Assembly (NCBI GenBank): GCA_004297725.1
Contig: SCUS01000078.1
Span: forward strand, 107,384-171,383
From: Myxococcaceae bacterium
Lineage (GTDB): Bacteria; Myxococcota_A; Polyangia; Polyangiales; Ga0077539
Reading direction: 5' to 3'
DNA length: 64,000 nt
Notes under the pieces: model-generated
Told to the model about the DNA's origin: nothing
Database searches by the model: none
The model's input: the letters and a program-made list of their open reading frames with translations, nothing else
Translations under genes and position numbers: made by a program
Shown: one piece after another, positions 47,103 through 55,836 of the stretch
How positions within the stretch are numbered: position 1 is the stretch's first letter
How the letters are laid out: the number at the start of each line of letters is the position of its first letter

Positions 47103-48716
47103 GTGTACGAGGGCGAACAGTTCGGGCCCTACGTTCTCCGTGAAAAGATCGCACAGGGGGGCATGGCGGAGATCTACTTCGGCGAGCGCCGGGGAGCCCT
47201 CGATTTCCGCCGCGAGGTCTGCATCAAGCGCATCCGCCCCAACCTGAGCGGCGACCCCTCCTTCGTGGAGATGTTCATCGACGAGGCGCGCATCTGCTCG
47301 CGGCTGCGGCACAGCAACATCGTCGCCATCGACGACTTCGGCAACACCGACGGCCAGCTCTACATCTGCATGGAGTGGGTGCACGGCACGGACATCGGCC
47401 GGCTCATCAAGCGCCTCGCCTCCGAGGGGCGGAAGATGCCCGTCGACGCGGCGCTCTTCGTCCTCTCCGAGGTGCTGCGCGGCCTCGAGTACGCCCACGG
47501 CAAGCACGACCAGGGCGTCGCGCTCGACATCGTCCACCGCGACGTCACGCCCCACAACATCCTCGTCAGCTACGCCGGCGAGGTGAAGCTCTCGGACTTC
47601 GGCATCGCCAAGGCCACCTCGCGGCTGCACCAGACCCAGGGCGACCTGGTGAAGGGCAAGCTCGCGTACATGGCCCCGGAGCAGGCCACCGGGAAGACCC
47701 TCGACGGCCGCACCGACCTCTTCGCGCTCGGCATCTGCGCCTTCGAGCTCCTCGCCGGGCAGCGGCCCTTCCAGGGTCGTGACCGCGAGGTGATCCTCAC
47801 CATGCTGCGAGGTGAGCGCGAGCCGCTCCGGTCGCTGCGGCCCGACGTGCCGCCCGCGGTCGAGCGCTGGGTCGACACCCTGCTCAAGCTCCCGATGGAC
47901 CAGCGCTTCCCCACCGCGGCCGCGGCCCTCGACGCGCTCCAGTCCATCCCCTTCCCCACCGGATCGCGCTCGCTCACCGCGCTCCTCTCGGAGTTCTATC
48001 CCGACCAGGCCTCGGTGGTGACCCCGGTGGTGGCCCAGGCCCCTGCCCCCGTGGCGCTCGAGTCCACCCGCCCGCAGCGCCCCGCCCGCACCGAGCTGCT
48101 CAGCGCCGAGGCCGACTCCTCCGAGCAGACCGCCATCACCCCTCCGCCGGTGTTCACTCCGCTCCCGCCGCCCATCGCGCCGACCGCCACCAGCGCCCCC
48201 TTCGCCGTCACCATCCCCAGCGCCGCGGTGCAGCCCGTGGCCTCGCGCCCGCTGCTCCGCCGGGTCGCGCTGCCCGTCGCCGTCACCGCCGTCGCCGTCC
48301 TCGGCGTCACCGTCGCGCTCGCCCTGCAGTCCCCTCCGGCGCCCGTGTCCCCGGCGCCCCTGCATGCCTCTCCGGCACCCCTGCAACCCTCTCCGGCGCC
48401 TCTGCCTGCCTCTCCGCCGCCTCTGCAACCCTCTCCGGCGCCCGTGCACGTCTCTCCGCCGCCTCTGCAACCCTCTCCGGCGCCCGTGCAGGTTGCTCCG
48501 GCGGTCGATGCCACCCCCGCGACGCTCACGGTCACCATCCAGCCCTGGGGCAACGCCTCGCTCGACGGGCGTCCCATCGCCACCGGGCGCGCGGTGCGCG
48601 TCGCTCCCGGGACGCACACCGTCTCGGCCAGCCAGCCCGGCGGGCGCAGCACCTCCCGACGCATCTCCCTCGCGCCGGGAGAGAGCGAGCGCGTGAGGTT
48701 GGAGATCCCCCGGTAA
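47103..48716 (+). CDS. Ser/Thr protein kinase with Pro-rich repeats, membrane helix and PEGA domain
   Basis: The 537 residues start with a complete kinase domain (about 7-280): QGGMAEIY, the ATP lysine at 42 (CIKRIRP), HRDVTPHN with Asp147, DFGIAK with Asp165, and APEQ. A membrane helix near 384-402 (ALPVAVTAVAVLGVTVAL) leads to a periplasmic Pro-rich segment (about 405-465) of repeated SPAPL(Q/P) units, and a PEGA domain (about 472-537: ATLTVTIQPWGNASLDG). The GTG start is just upstream of the kinase fold. Divergent from the M3 gene; upstream of the Ppx/GppA gene by 73 bp. The HRDVTPHN loop (with Val-Thr instead of Leu-Lys) is a common Myxococcota kinase variant. Confidence 0.9.
   Translation: MYEGEQFGPYVLREKIAQGGMAEIYFGERRGALDFRREVCIKRIRPNLSGDPSFVEMFIDEARICSRLRHSNIVAIDDFGNTDGQLYICMEWVHGTDIGRLIKRLASEGRKMPVDAALFVLSEVLRGLEYAHGKHDQGVALDIVHRDVTPHNILVSYAGEVKLSDFGIAKATSRLHQTQGDLVKGKLAYMAPEQATGKTLDGRTDLFALGICAFELLAGQRPFQGRDREVILTMLRGEREPLRSLRPDVPPAVERWVDTLLKLPMDQRFPTAAAALDALQSIPFPTGSRSLTALLSEFYPDQASVVTPVVAQAPAPVALESTRPQRPARTELLSAEADSSEQTAITPPPVFTPLPPPIAPTATSAPFAVTIPSAAVQPVASRPLLRRVALPVAVTAVAVLGVTVALALQSPPAPVSPAPLHASPAPLQPSPAPLPASPPPLQPSPAPVHVSPPPLQPSPAPVQVAPAVDATPATLTVTIQPWGNASLDGRPIATGRAVRVAPGTHTVSASQPGGRSTSRRISLAPGESERVRLEIPR
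48330..48500. repeat. 21-bp Pro-rich tandem repeats
   Basis: About seven copies of a heptad (A/P)SP(A/P)P(L/V)x coded by 21-bp units such as ccctctccggcgcccctgcaa, in the linker of the kinase at 47103. Length can probably vary by slippage without a frameshift. Confidence 0.75.
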
Positions 48717-48789
48717 GGGGGGGACCCTTCCCCCACCTCGACAGCAGCACACCTCGGGCCCGATCTGAAGTAAGGGAGAGCGCACGCTC

Positions 48790-50349
48790 ATGGCTCGATT
48801 CGCAGCGATTGATGTCGGTTCCAACGCGATGCGCCTTCGGGTCGTCGAGGCGCTCTCCCCCGACCAGGTGCGCGAGGTCGCCGCGGAGCGGGCGCCGGTG
48901 CGGCTCGGCCACGACGTCTTCCTCACCGGGAGGCTCGCGCCCTCGGCCGTGCTCGAGGCCGTCGACGCGCTCAAGGCCTTCCGCGACGTGATGAAGGAGG
49001 CCGGGGTCGACGGCTACCGCGCGGTGGCCACCAGCGCCGTCCGCGAGGCGCAGAACGCCGCGCTGCTGGTCGAGCGCGCCGAGCGCGAGGCGGGCATCAA
49101 GCTCGACGTCATCGAAGGGGTCGAGGAGGCGCGCCTGGTGCTGGTTGCGGTGCGCCACGCGATCGACCTCAAGGGCCGCCGGGCGCTGCTGGTCGACATC
49201 GGCGGCGGCAGCGTCGAGCTCACCCTGCTCACCGACCAGGCGCCGCACGCGTCGGTGTCGCTCCCGATGGGCACGGTGCGCCTCCACGAGGCCTTCCTCG
49301 ACCTCGACGTCGCCGTCTCCGCCGAGCGCCGGGCGCTGCTGGTGGAGTACATCGAGCGCTCGCTGAGCGAGGCGGAGTTTCTCCGCGGCTCGAAGCCCGA
49401 CGTGGTGGTCGCGACGGGCGGCAACGCCGAGGCCATCGCGTCGCTCTGCCCCTTCGCCACCGACGACGGCAACGGCATCGACGTGGCCGCGATGCGCTCG
49501 CTGCGAGACGAGATGGCCGCCCTCGCCCCGAAGGCCCGCCGGGAGCGCTACGGCCTGCGCGGCGACCGGGCGGACGTGATCGTCCCGGCGCTCTTCGTGC
49601 TGTCGACGGTGGCCGACGCGGTGGGCGCGGCCAGCGTGGCGACGCCGGGCGTCGGGCTGAAGGACGGCATCCTCGCGGAGCTCGTCGACCGGGCGTTTCG
49701 GGTGTGGGACGTCCCCGGCGAGGCCGCGGAGGTGGAGGCCCAGGCGCTCGCGCTCGGGCGCAAGTACCGCTTCGACGAGGCGCACGCCAGGCACGTCGCG
49801 GCGATGGCCCTGTCGCTCTTCGATCAGTGCGCCGACCTTCACCACCTCGGCCCCGACGACCGCGCGCTGCTCAAGCTCGCCGCGCTGCTGCACGACGCGG
49901 GCGACTTCGTGGGCTTCGACGCCCACCACAAGCACACCTACTACATCATCACGCACTCCGACCTCATGGGCCTCACGCCCGAGCAGAAGGAGGTCGTGGC
50001 CAACGTCGCTCGCTACCACCGCAAGTCGCTGCCCGACCTGTCGCACCCGGGCTACCGCAAGCTCGACCGGCGGCTGCGGACGGTGGTGCGCAAGCTCGCG
50101 GCGCTGCTGCGCGTGGCCGACGCCTTCGACCGGGAGCACCAGGGCAAGGTGCTCGACGTGGCGGTGCGCATCACCCCGGGGCGCATCTCGCTGCGCGCCA
50201 CGCCCAACCCCGCCGCGGCCGGGGAGAGCGACCTCGCCCTCGAGCGCTGGACGGCGCTGAGGAAGGCCGACCTGATGGAGGACGTCTTCGGCTGCGAGGT
50301 GAAGGTCGACGGCGCCGAGGGGATGGGGCCGTCGAAGTCGTTTCAGTAG
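48790..50349 (+). CDS. Ppx/GppA phosphatase with HD domain
   Basis: Hydrolyses polyphosphate or pppGpp. The 519 residues show the phosphate motif 1 (IDVGSNAMRLRVVE near 6-19), motif 2 (VDIGGGSVELTLL near 136), and a C-terminal HD-type helical domain (about 330-460) with LHDAGDFVGFDAHHKHTYY. This matches the two-domain Ppx/GppA layout with HD extension. The typical family start is just before the actin-like fold, supporting the ATG at 48790; AAGGGAG lies upstream. Links to (p)ppGpp and polyphosphate stress metabolism. Cytoplasmic. Confidence 0.93.
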   Translation: MARFAAIDVGSNAMRLRVVEALSPDQVREVAAERAPVRLGHDVFLTGRLAPSAVLEAVDALKAFRDVMKEAGVDGYRAVATSAVREAQNAALLVERAEREAGIKLDVIEGVEEARLVLVAVRHAIDLKGRRALLVDIGGGSVELTLLTDQAPHASVSLPMGTVRLHEAFLDLDVAVSAERRALLVEYIERSLSEAEFLRGSKPDVVVATGGNAEAIASLCPFATDDGNGIDVAAMRSLRDEMAALAPKARRERYGLRGDRADVIVPALFVLSTVADAVGAASVATPGVGLKDGILAELVDRAFRVWDVPGEAAEVEAQALALGRKYRFDEAHARHVAAMALSLFDQCADLHHLGPDDRALLKLAALLHDAGDFVGFDAHHKHTYYIITHSDLMGLTPEQKEVVANVARYHRKSLPDLSHPGYRKLDRRLRTVVRKLAALLRVADAFDREHQGKVLDVAVRITPGRISLRATPNPAAAGESDLALERWTALRKADLMEDVFGCEVKVDGAEGMGPSKSFQ

Positions 50350-50396
50350 CGCCGTGAGCGTTGACAGCGCACCCCACCGTCGAACAGAACGGTCGG

Positions 50397-51425
50397 ATGG
50401 AGCTGGTGAACCGCACGCCGGTTCCGGCCGCGTGCGCGATCGCGGACGGGTGGGACGAGGAGCACCAGGCGGGCGTCGTCACCGCCAAGGCGACCTTCAC
50501 CTACGAGCCGGGTGAGGCCCTCGCGCTCGACACGCAGTCGCCGCTGCCCCTCTTCGACGACGACGAGCCCACGCGCTACGGGGTGATCCCCCGCGACGAC
50601 CTCCCTCGCGAGGGCGACGACTTCGAGGTGATCTTCCTCGGCTGCGCCCACGCCCAGCGGGTCAGGGCCGTCGACGCCATGGAGGTCGAGCTCTCCGTGG
50701 GCCCCGCCGCCCGACGCCTCGCCGTCTTCGGCGACCGCCGATGGACCGACGCCGGGCCGAGTGCCCCGCAGCCCTTCCGCGCGATGCCCCTCACCTGGCA
50801 GAACGCCTTCGGCGGCGCCTGCGTGGCCCTGGTCGACCGCGAGGCCCCGGTGATCGTCACCGAGGCCCGCAACCCCGCGGGCAAGGGCTTCGACCCGTGG
50901 CCGCAGGCGCTGGCGCTGGCGGAGTACCTCCGGTGCCCGCCGGGCTACCCCTCGCTCGACGCCTCGCTCGAGCTGCCCAACGTCGAGTCCCCCGGAGCGC
51001 TCATCCGTCGCCGCGAAGACGCGCCCGCTCCGGCCTCGTGGGCGACGCTCCCGCTCTCCTCCGTGGCCCACGCGCTGCGGATGATCGACGTCTCTCGCAC
51101 GCAGTCCGAAGGTCGCCCGGCGCTCACCGAGCAGAGGTTTCACCGGGCCGTGCCCGAGTGGGTGATCGCGCGCCCCGAGGAGGGCGCGGAGGTGGTGCTC
51201 CGCGGGCTCGACCCGTCGGGCGAGGTGCGCTTCTCGCTGCCGAGGCTGAGGGTGCTGGCGGACTTCGACGTGGGCGGGGCGCGCACCACCGTCGCGCTCT
51301 CTCCGCAGACGATGGTGCTGCTGGGGGAGAAGCGGACGGTGACGGTGACGTACCGGGCGCACGTGCACCTGCGACGGGTGGACGAGCTGGAGAAGAGCGT
51401 GCGGCTGCGCGTCGAGCGCGAGTGA
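50397..51425 (+). CDS. DUF2169 protein, T6SS adaptor
   Basis: The 342 residues carry the family pattern of DUF2169 (ELVNRTPVPAA, VVTAKATFTY, RPLTWQNAFGG-like AMPLTWQNAFGG, NPAGKGF, RFHRAVPEW). DUF2169 proteins are encoded next to DUF4150/PAAR and VgrG genes and are thought to help load effectors on the T6SS tip. I chose the ATG at 50397 because the fold begins there; the TTG 36 nt earlier is inferior. It precedes the DUF4150 gene by 21 bp and is followed by a second DUF2169 gene. Confidence 0.9.
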   Translation: MELVNRTPVPAACAIADGWDEEHQAGVVTAKATFTYEPGEALALDTQSPLPLFDDDEPTRYGVIPRDDLPREGDDFEVIFLGCAHAQRVRAVDAMEVELSVGPAARRLAVFGDRRWTDAGPSAPQPFRAMPLTWQNAFGGACVALVDREAPVIVTEARNPAGKGFDPWPQALALAEYLRCPPGYPSLDASLELPNVESPGALIRRREDAPAPASWATLPLSSVAHALRMIDVSRTQSEGRPALTEQRFHRAVPEWVIARPEEGAEVVLRGLDPSGEVRFSLPRLRVLADFDVGGARTTVALSPQTMVLLGEKRTVTVTYRAHVHLRRVDELEKSVRLRVERE

Positions 51426-51446
51426 CGGCGAGACAGGGGGCGGCGA

Positions 51447-52466
51447 ATGATCGGGGTGAAGGTCAACATCTGCACGGATCTGAGCGCGGGCGTGCTGATG
51501 CACAACGTGCTGCTTCCGCCGCCGATTCCGGTGCCCGTGCCGAGCCTCTCCATCGAGATGGCGGTCAACCAGGACTGGCCCCCGGGAGAGTTCGCCAACA
51601 CGCACAAGCGCGCGGCGACCGTGCAGCACAAGGGGCGTCGCATCGTGCTGGAGGGGCACGACTGCGGTCCGATGATCCCCGACGTCACGCCGCTGTTTCC
51701 GCTGAACTACTTCTATTTGATCATGTGGCCCTTCTCGAGCCGCAAGTTCACCTTCAGCGCGAGCACGGTGCAGGCTGACGCTGCCCCGGTCGGCTGCGCC
51801 GCGCTGTTTCTTCCGATGATGACCTGCGGCGATCCGATCTCCGCCCCGACGGGCATCGCGCTCTCGTCGTGGACGAACACCGTGGAGGTGGGCATGACCG
51901 GGACCGACCTCGCGATCGGTCTTGCCTACGCCGCCGCGTCGGTCGCGCTCGACTCGATCTTCAACAAGATCGGCGGCGCGAGCACCGTGCGGCAGGTGCG
52001 GCAGTCCGTGAGCCGGGCCGCGCTGGGCGCCACCAGCAGGCAGCTCGCGCAGCGGGCCGCCAGCGAGGCCGGTCGTCACGTCGCAGAGCAGAGCGCGCGG
52101 CGGGTTGTCGCAGGAACGCTCGCCAGGGAGGCGGTCGGCAGGGTCGTCGGCTTCAACGACGGCGCCAGCGCGGCGAAGCGGGCGGTCTCCGTCGGCATCA
52201 TCGACCCGCTCGCCGGGTTCGCCCGCGCCGAGGCGGCCAACGCGCCCAGCGCCGGGGATTGGACCGTGACGTACTCCGTCGGCGTCCCCTTCGCCAACGC
52301 CAGCGGAAGCGTGACCAACAGCGAAGACGCGAGCCGTCGTGGCTTCAGCCGACAGACCACCTGGCTCAACGAGCAGACCGCCGTCTCGCCTACCGGCGCC
52401 GTGCAGCGCACCCGCAACAGCGTCGCCGTCGCGACCCCGGTCGCCGTCGCAGGGCACCGCCCGTGA
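51447..52466 (+). CDS. DUF4150 (PAAR-like) protein with long C-terminal extension, candidate T6SS effector
   Basis: Residues 1 to about 125 form a DUF4150/PAAR-like tip domain with the family phrases INICTDLSAG-like VKVNICTDLSAGVLMHNV, VPVPSLSIEMAVNQDW and PFSSRKFTFSASTVQ. The remaining 210 residues are an extension of unknown fold: an Ala/Arg-rich helical part (about 150-250) and a Thr/Ser/Asn-rich end. Such extensions often carry the toxin in T6SS PAAR proteins, but no catalytic motif is recognisable and no obvious immunity gene is adjacent. It overlaps the second DUF2169 gene by 4 nt. Confidence 0.8.
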   Translation: MIGVKVNICTDLSAGVLMHNVLLPPPIPVPVPSLSIEMAVNQDWPPGEFANTHKRAATVQHKGRRIVLEGHDCGPMIPDVTPLFPLNYFYLIMWPFSSRKFTFSASTVQADAAPVGCAALFLPMMTCGDPISAPTGIALSSWTNTVEVGMTGTDLAIGLAYAAASVALDSIFNKIGGASTVRQVRQSVSRAALGATSRQLAQRAASEAGRHVAEQSARRVVAGTLAREAVGRVVGFNDGASAAKRAVSVGIIDPLAGFARAEAANAPSAGDWTVTYSVGVPFANASGSVTNSEDASRRGFSRQTTWLNEQTAVSPTGAVQRTRNSVAVATPVAVAGHRP

Positions 52467-53671
52467 CCGCCCCGTCGCCGGTGAAGATCTGGCTCTCACC
52501 CGCCGCGGGCGAGGTGCAGCAGCTCTTCGTCTTCGTGAAGGTCACCTGGCGCATCGGGCCCCGCGGGCTGGAGCGCGACGCCTCGGCGCCCATCGACCCG
52601 GGCTTCCTCGACGGCCCTCCCTCGCTGCTCCCCGGCACCGACGCGTGGCCGGTGAAGTACGGCACCGACGTGGTGGTGCTGGGCGCCGCCTTCGCCCGCG
52701 AGGGCCGACCGGTGCGCTCCCGCATCGTCTCCGTGAAGGTCGGAGAGCACGAGGTGCGCGTCGAGGCGCTGGGCCCCCGCTCGGTGCGATGGCGCGACGG
52801 CGAGGCGCCCGAGCTCCCCGAGCCGGAGCCCTTCACCCGCGTCGACCTCGGCTACCACCACGCGTACGGGGGCATCGACGGGCGCGTTCCCATCGCCGAG
52901 GAGGACCAAGGCCGCGCCGAGCTCGACCACCCTGGCGCGTACCCCCGCAACCCCTTCGGCCACGGATACGTCGTGCTGCCCGACGGCCCCGACCGGGACG
53001 TCGTGCTGCCGCAGCTCGAAGACCCGGACGACCGGCTCACGGCCGAGCGATTCGTGCTGCGAGACCCCGCGCTCTGGTACCTGCAGCCGCGTCCCGCGTC
53101 GCTGGGGTGGGTGCATCCGGTGATGTTCCCGAGGTCGGTATGGTTCGACGTGGGCGCGGACGCATGGTTTCCCGCGCCCGACGACCACCGCCTCGCGGAG
53201 GTGCGCGACGACGAGCTCCCGGCCCACTGGCGGCGCGTGCTCGGCGAGCTCTCCGCCGGCCCGCTCTCCCCTCACCCGTGGTTCTCCCAGGAGGCCTCGC
53301 GCGGGCTGCGGCTCGACCCCCCGGAGCCCGGCACGCCCTTCACCCTCGTCGGGCTCCACCCCGAACTCGACACCCTGGGCTTCGCGCTGCCCGCACCGCC
53401 TCGCATCACCGTCGACGTCGAGGGAGAGCGCACCGCCCTCGCCCCGAGGCTGCACCACGTCGTCTGCGAGCCCGGCTCCCTCCAGGTGCGCTGCACCTAC
53501 GCCGTCGACCGCCCTCTGCCGCGACGCTTCATCCCTGGCATCCACAAGCACATCCCCATCGCCGCGCAGGTCGACGACGGCGACTGGATCGCCTACGAAG
53601 CACCACCCACGGTGCTCGACGCCCTCAAGGAGGGAGGGCTCGATCCGCTGGCCTTCGTGCGACGGGGGTGA
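52463..53671 (+). CDS. DUF2169 protein (second copy), T6SS adaptor
   Basis: The 402 residues show the DUF2169 pattern in a longer version: FVFVKVTWRIG, VDLGYHHAYGGIDGRVP, NPFGHGYVVLPDG, and in the C-terminal half RLHHVVCEPGSLQVRCTY. The protein differs strongly from the copy at 50397, so they are not a recent duplication; the two may serve different partners, such as the DUF4150 tip and VgrG. The GTG overlaps the previous stop by 4 nt. Ends 2 bp before the converging FAD oxidoreductase gene. Confidence 0.87.
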   Translation: MTAPSPVKIWLSPAAGEVQQLFVFVKVTWRIGPRGLERDASAPIDPGFLDGPPSLLPGTDAWPVKYGTDVVVLGAAFAREGRPVRSRIVSVKVGEHEVRVEALGPRSVRWRDGEAPELPEPEPFTRVDLGYHHAYGGIDGRVPIAEEDQGRAELDHPGAYPRNPFGHGYVVLPDGPDRDVVLPQLEDPDDRLTAERFVLRDPALWYLQPRPASLGWVHPVMFPRSVWFDVGADAWFPAPDDHRLAEVRDDELPAHWRRVLGELSAGPLSPHPWFSQEASRGLRLDPPEPGTPFTLVGLHPELDTLGFALPAPPRITVDVEGERTALAPRLHHVVCEPGSLQVRCTYAVDRPLPRRFIPGIHKHIPIAAQVDDGDWIAYEAPPTVLDALKEGGLDPLAFVRRG

Positions 53672-53673
53672 GC

Positions 53674-54747
53674 TCAGCCCGTGGAAGGACGGAGCCTCGC
53701 CAGGATGCTCTCCGCGGCCAGCTCCCCGATCGCGCCCGAGGCGGTGGCGCCATGACCGCCCAGACCGGCGACCCAGAACAACGGCCGTCGCTGTCGATCC
53801 CAGCCGATGAGCGGGCGGCGGTCGGGGGTGAAGGTGCGAAGGCACGCCCAGCTCCGAGCGATGGAGAGGCTCTGCATCCCTGGCCCCAGCAGCGCGGCGC
53901 GCTCGGCCAGGTGTTCGAGCGCGACCGGGGACACCTCGGGGGCGCTCGGGGGATGCGCGTCCTCGTCGCAGGCCGAGAGGAGCCAGGCGCCCGACTCGGG
54001 TCGCAGGTAGATCCCCTCGTCGAGGTGCCAGAGCCACGGGGCGTCGGCATCGACCCGGCGGTCGCGCGCGCTCACGAAGAGGTGCCGTCGCAGCGTGGCG
54101 AAGGGCGGAGCGTCGGCCCCGGCCAGCGCTCCCAGCACGCCCGCCCACGCTCCCGCGGCGATGACCACGCAGTCGGCGTGAAGCGTCCGATCGCGCGTCG
54201 TGAGCTCCATCCCGGCGCCCGCCATCCGCATCGAGAGCACCTCGGCCCCGGTCACGACCTCGACGCCGGCGGCGCGCGACGCCCGGAGGTAGCCCTGCAG
54301 GAGCCCGTGCACGTCGATGACGCCGTCGTCCGGGAAGCTCACCGCGCCCTCCGCGGCCATCCCCGAGAGCAGCGGCCAGCGGGCGTCGAGCCCGGCCCGG
54401 TCGAGCCTCTGGTGGCGCACCCCGAAGGCGGCAGCCTGCGCCTCGACCGAGGCGAGCGTCGCGCGCTCGGTGCCCACGAGGATTCCACCGGTGCGGGTCA
54501 CCAGGGGAGCGGGCGACAGGTCGGGCGGCGGCTCGCGTAGGAGCGCGGCGCCCCGGCTGGTCAGCGCCGTCCACTGGGAGGTCTCGGCCACCGAGCGGCA
54601 CATCGCCGCGTTGCGCCCGGAGGCGTGCGCGCCGCACACCGGCTCGCGCTCCAGCACGACGATGCCGTCCAGCCCCGCGCGGCTCAGGAAGAAGGCGGTG
54701 GCCGCGCCTGCGAAGCCCCCGCCGATGATGGCGACCTTGACGCGCAT
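53674..54747 (-). CDS. FAD-dependent oxidoreductase (DadA/glycine-oxidase-like)
   Basis: The 357 residues have the FAD Rossmann motif IIGGGFAGAATAFFL at 7-21, a second glycine-rich stretch LEREPVCG, and the C-terminal FAD-contact pattern RTFTPDRRPLIGWD and WVAGLGGHGATASGAIGELAAE. It belongs to the DAO family, which oxidises amino acids or amines; substrate not evident. Lies 3 bp after the M28 peptidase gene on the same strand, so they may be co-transcribed. Confidence 0.9.
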   Translation of the reverse strand: MRVKVAIIGGGFAGAATAFFLSRAGLDGIVVLEREPVCGAHASGRNAAMCRSVAETSQWTALTSRGAALLREPPPDLSPAPLVTRTGGILVGTERATLASVEAQAAAFGVRHQRLDRAGLDARWPLLSGMAAEGAVSFPDDGVIDVHGLLQGYLRASRAAGVEVVTGAEVLSMRMAGAGMELTTRDRTLHADCVVIAAGAWAGVLGALAGADAPPFATLRRHLFVSARDRRVDADAPWLWHLDEGIYLRPESGAWLLSACDEDAHPPSAPEVSPVALEHLAERAALLGPGMQSLSIARSWACLRTFTPDRRPLIGWDRQRRPLFWVAGLGGHGATASGAIGELAAESILARLRPSTG

Positions 54748-54750
54748 CGG

Positions 54751-55800
54751 CTACGCGAGGGCCTGCTCGATGGCGGCGACGAGGTTCTGCGCGGCGGTGC
54801 GCTCGGCCTCGCCCAGCCGCCCCTTCGCGTCGCAGCGAGCGAGGAGCGCCTCGGCCTGGCGGACGCCCTGCGCGGCGAGCGGGGTCATCGCGGCGAGCGG
54901 CCGCAGCAGCGAGAGCATGGTGTCGAGGGTGGAGCGGTCGTCGCGGCCGTCGCGGAGGAAGCGCACCCGGCCCTCGGGGCGGGCGCACTGGTCGCGCACG
55001 AAGCGCTCCAGCCACTGGGAGATGGCGTCGATGCGGGGCCACTCCAGGCGGTCGGGCGTGTCGTCGGGGGTGTGGTAGGTCGCCGGGCGAGGCCCGGTGA
55101 GGAGGAGGAAGGGCACGCCCGCCTCCCAGAACGCGAGGTGGTCGGAGAGCGGCGGGATCACCTCCGCGTCGGTGCGGCGCACGGTGATCCCCGGGGAGGC
55201 GTCGGCGAGGGCGTCGAGGCGCGCGGAGGTCCCCTCGCTGCGCTCGCCGCCGAGGACGAACACCGAGTCGTGCACTGCGTCGGGGAGACCCTGCGGGCCG
55301 ATGCCGTGGCCTAGGAGCTCCATGGCCACCATCATGTCGATGCGGTCGAGGGGGACGGTGGGGCTGCGGACGAAGTGCTGCGAGCCCATCGCTCCGGTCG
55401 CATAGAAGGGCGGCTCCTCGGCGTCGAAGGCCGCGAGGATCACGCCGCGTCCGTCGGGCCGTCGGGCCGCGAGGGCCGCCGCCACCTCCACGAGGATCGC
55501 CACCGAGGCCGCGTTGTCGTCGGCGCCGCGGAAGACGCCCTCCCTGCTGGCGCCGAGGTGATCGTAGTGGGCGCCCACCAGCACCCAGCGGTCGATGGCG
55601 CCGGGGATCGTCGCGATCACGTTGGTTCCGTTGCACCGCGGGACGGCCTGCTCGGCGGGGTCGAGGCCTCGGGCGCGGAGGGCGTCCTCGATGTGACGCC
55701 GCGCGAGGGCTCCGCCCGGGGTGTTGGTGCGACGACCGGCGCAGGCGTCGGAGCAGAGGGCCTCGACGAGCGCCCGGGCGCTGTGGATGGGAGGGGTCAT
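54751..55800 (-). CDS. M28-family zinc aminopeptidase
   Basis: The 349 residues show the M28 metal-binding motifs in order: GAHYDHLG near 91-98, GADDNAASVA near 109, the catalytic-type DAEEPPFY near 146, and SDHLAFWEAGVPFLLLT near 260. Typical of two-zinc aminopeptidases. No signal peptide is visible, although many relatives are secreted, so it may be cytoplasmic. ATG at 55800; no stronger alternative. It is 36 bp downstream of the exported hypothetical gene and 3 bp upstream of the FAD oxidoreductase. Confidence 0.9.
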   Translation of the reverse strand: MTPPIHSARALVEALCSDACAGRRTNTPGGALARRHIEDALRARGLDPAEQAVPRCNGTNVIATIPGAIDRWVLVGAHYDHLGASREGVFRGADDNAASVAILVEVAAALAARRPDGRGVILAAFDAEEPPFYATGAMGSQHFVRSPTVPLDRIDMMVAMELLGHGIGPQGLPDAVHDSVFVLGGERSEGTSARLDALADASPGITVRRTDAEVIPPLSDHLAFWEAGVPFLLLTGPRPATYHTPDDTPDRLEWPRIDAISQWLERFVRDQCARPEGRVRFLRDGRDDRSTLDTMLSLLRPLAAMTPLAAQGVRQAEALLARCDAKGRLGEAERTAAQNLVAAIEQALA

Positions 55801-55836
55801 GGCGAGGGGGACGGTAGCAGCGACGAGGCGGGAAGG

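Noticed and set aside
48330..48500. CRISPR-like repeats
   Set aside because: Short 21-bp Pro-rich codon repeats inside a kinase gene with no spacers.
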